Assembly: GCA_002373715.1 (NCBI GenBank)
Contig: DFLI01000076.1
Coordinates: 1-6,531 of the forward strand
Source: Bacteroidales bacterium UBA3623
GTDB lineage: Bacteria > Bacteroidota > Bacteroidia > Bacteroidales > UBA932
DNA length: 6,531 nucleotides
Reading direction: 5' to 3'
The notes under the pieces were generated by a model, which did not search any database, was not told the origin of the DNA, and saw only the letters and a program-made list of their open reading frames with translations. This document shows positions 5,757-6,531 of this stretch, piece by piece. A program made the translations under genes and the position numbers. The number at the start of each line of letters is the position of its first letter. The first letter of the stretch is position 1.

Positions 5757-6531
5757 TTACATTCCGGCAATCACTTCCAGGATAAACACTAACAGACGGC
5801 TCAGGCTGTCTGTTATTTGTATCAGGAAGCGGGGACACAGGTGCACGACGTCCAGGAGCAGGGCCGATACCGCTGACGTGAGCAGTCCCGTGGTAAGGGG
5901 GATGCAAAGGAGATTGGTGAGGAGAAAGTGCCGGGGGAAGCTGTGGAAGCGAACCCAGGCCAGGGGCCCGGTAAAAACTTGGCAGGAGAGGGCCAGGGCC
6001 GATGCCTGCCAAATGCGCCGGAAAGGATCCCACTTGCTGCCGGAAGGGTACCAGCTTTCCAGGACGGGGTAGAGGATGAAGATGCCCGCCATGGCCAGGT
6101 AGGACAGTTGGAAGCCCACGGTCCGGATGACGGAAGGATCCAGCACCAGCTGCACCAGAAGGGCCAGGCAGAGCACCCGGGAGGGCTTCCGGGGCCGTCC
6201 GCTCACCCGCAGCATTTCCCCGATGAGAATAAAAAGGTATGCCCGCACAATGGAGGGCGAGGCGCCCGTCATAAGCGTGAAGAATCCACCGCCCAGGCCA
6301 AAGAGGATGAACCGTACCACGGCCGCCGTCTGGGACCCGCCCCAGGGCTTGGTGAACTTGTCCAGCAGCAGGTAGATGATGCCCATATGAAGGCCGCTGA
6401 GGGCCAGCAGGTGCGAGGCTCCGCTGCTGCGGAAACTCTGGATGACATCGGCGTCCAGGCCGCTGCGGTCGGCCGTGAGGAAGGCTTTCAGGAGGGGTGC
6501 GGTACTATCGGCCCGAAAGGGGAGGGCGTCT
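5757..6531 (-). CDS. comEC: ComEC/Rec2 DNA-uptake channel, C-terminal part (5' end outside window)
   Basis: The minus-strand frame is open to the window edge; the ATG at 6386 is internal. The 257 visible residues are the membrane competence domain (PF03772 type). Near the N-terminal side is DRSGLDADVIQSFRSSGA, then the hallmark SHLLALSGLHMGIIYLLL, where the His and the SGLH motif are family signatures. Next come the helix motif TGASPSIVRAYLFILIGE, the segment VLDPSVIRTVGFQLSYLAMAGIFIL, and further helices with VFTGPLAWVRFHSFPRHFLLTNLLCIPL. ComEC forms the inner-membrane channel that brings single-stranded DNA into the cell during natural transformation. The protein stops at FILEVIAGM, close to the end of the competence domain, so there is no room for the metallo-beta-lactamase-like domain that many ComEC proteins carry at the C-terminus. 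The N-terminal OB-like domain would lie outside the window. Identity is secure; transformation competence of this organism is not shown. Confidence 0.95.
   Translation of the reverse strand, partial: DALPFRADSTAPLLKAFLTADRSGLDADVIQSFRSSGASHLLALSGLHMGIIYLLLDKFTKPWGGSQTAAVVRFILFGLGGGFFTLMTGASPSIVRAYLFILIGEMLRVSGRPRKPSRVLCLALLVQLVLDPSVIRTVGFQLSYLAMAGIFILYPVLESWYPSGSKWDPFRRIWQASALALSCQVFTGPLAWVRFHSFPRHFLLTNLLCIPLTTGLLTSAVSALLLDVVHLCPRFLIQITDSLSRLLVFILEVIAGM

Noticed and set aside
5702..5770. N-terminal extension of the FISUMP gene from a TTG at 5770
   Set aside because: It would overlap the comEC end, place 23 residues before the signal peptide, and start upstream of the predicted promoter at 5725-5756.
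1..6531. tRNA, rRNA, riboswitch, CRISPR array, insertion sequence or attachment site
   Set aside because: No repeat arrays, transposase or integrase motifs, or RNA-gene signatures were found. The gaps between genes are 76 bp or less, so there is little room for them.

Overview
The window looks like a chromosomal segment from a member of the Bacteroidota, most likely a gut- or rumen-type Bacteroidales. The FtsK Walker A loop reads GATKQGKS, as is common in that phylum. An ftsK-lolA pair, lipoproteins with an 'SC' lipobox followed by Lys/Glu, and several FISUMP-domain lipoproteins (the TIGR02145/PF09603 type) all fit. Two good matches to the Bacteroidota -7 box TAnnTTTG sit in front of genes, and no gene has a clear Shine-Dalgarno sequence. 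The species cannot be named from this. There are seven protein genes, two cut by the window edges. No tRNA, rRNA, CRISPR array or insertion sequence was seen, and there is no gene-free stretch over 300 bases (the longest gap is 76 bp).

Layout. Positions 1-1739 (+) hold the C-terminal motor and gamma domain of the DNA translocase FtsK, followed by a LolA-like periplasmic carrier whose ATG overlaps the ftsK stop by 4 bp. Positions 1736-2686 (-) hold a FISUMP lipoprotein that converges on lolA. Their stop codons overlap, and each gene appears to end transcription at a hairpin inside the other's coding sequence. Positions 2687-2762 form a compact divergent promoter region. Positions 2763-4892 (+) are a probable two-gene operon: an ApbE-type FAD:protein FMN transferase lipoprotein, then a lipoprotein with a BIG2 Ig-like domain and a FISUMP-like domain. 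Positions 4916-5701 (-) encode a third FISUMP-like lipoprotein, clearly a paralogue of its tail-to-tail neighbour. Positions 5757-6531 (-) are the C-terminal part of the ComEC DNA-uptake channel, which ends right after the competence domain.

How they fit together. ftsK-lolA (chromosome segregation, lipoprotein transport) and comEC (DNA uptake) are core envelope/DNA genes. Between them lies a block of four lipoprotein genes, three with FISUMP-type domains of unknown function. Any functional link between ApbE and the FISUMP proteins is inference from gene order. I did not find a convincing new multi-gene system. The most unusual structural features are the interlocked convergent terminators and the BIG2-plus/BIG2-minus paralogous pair.
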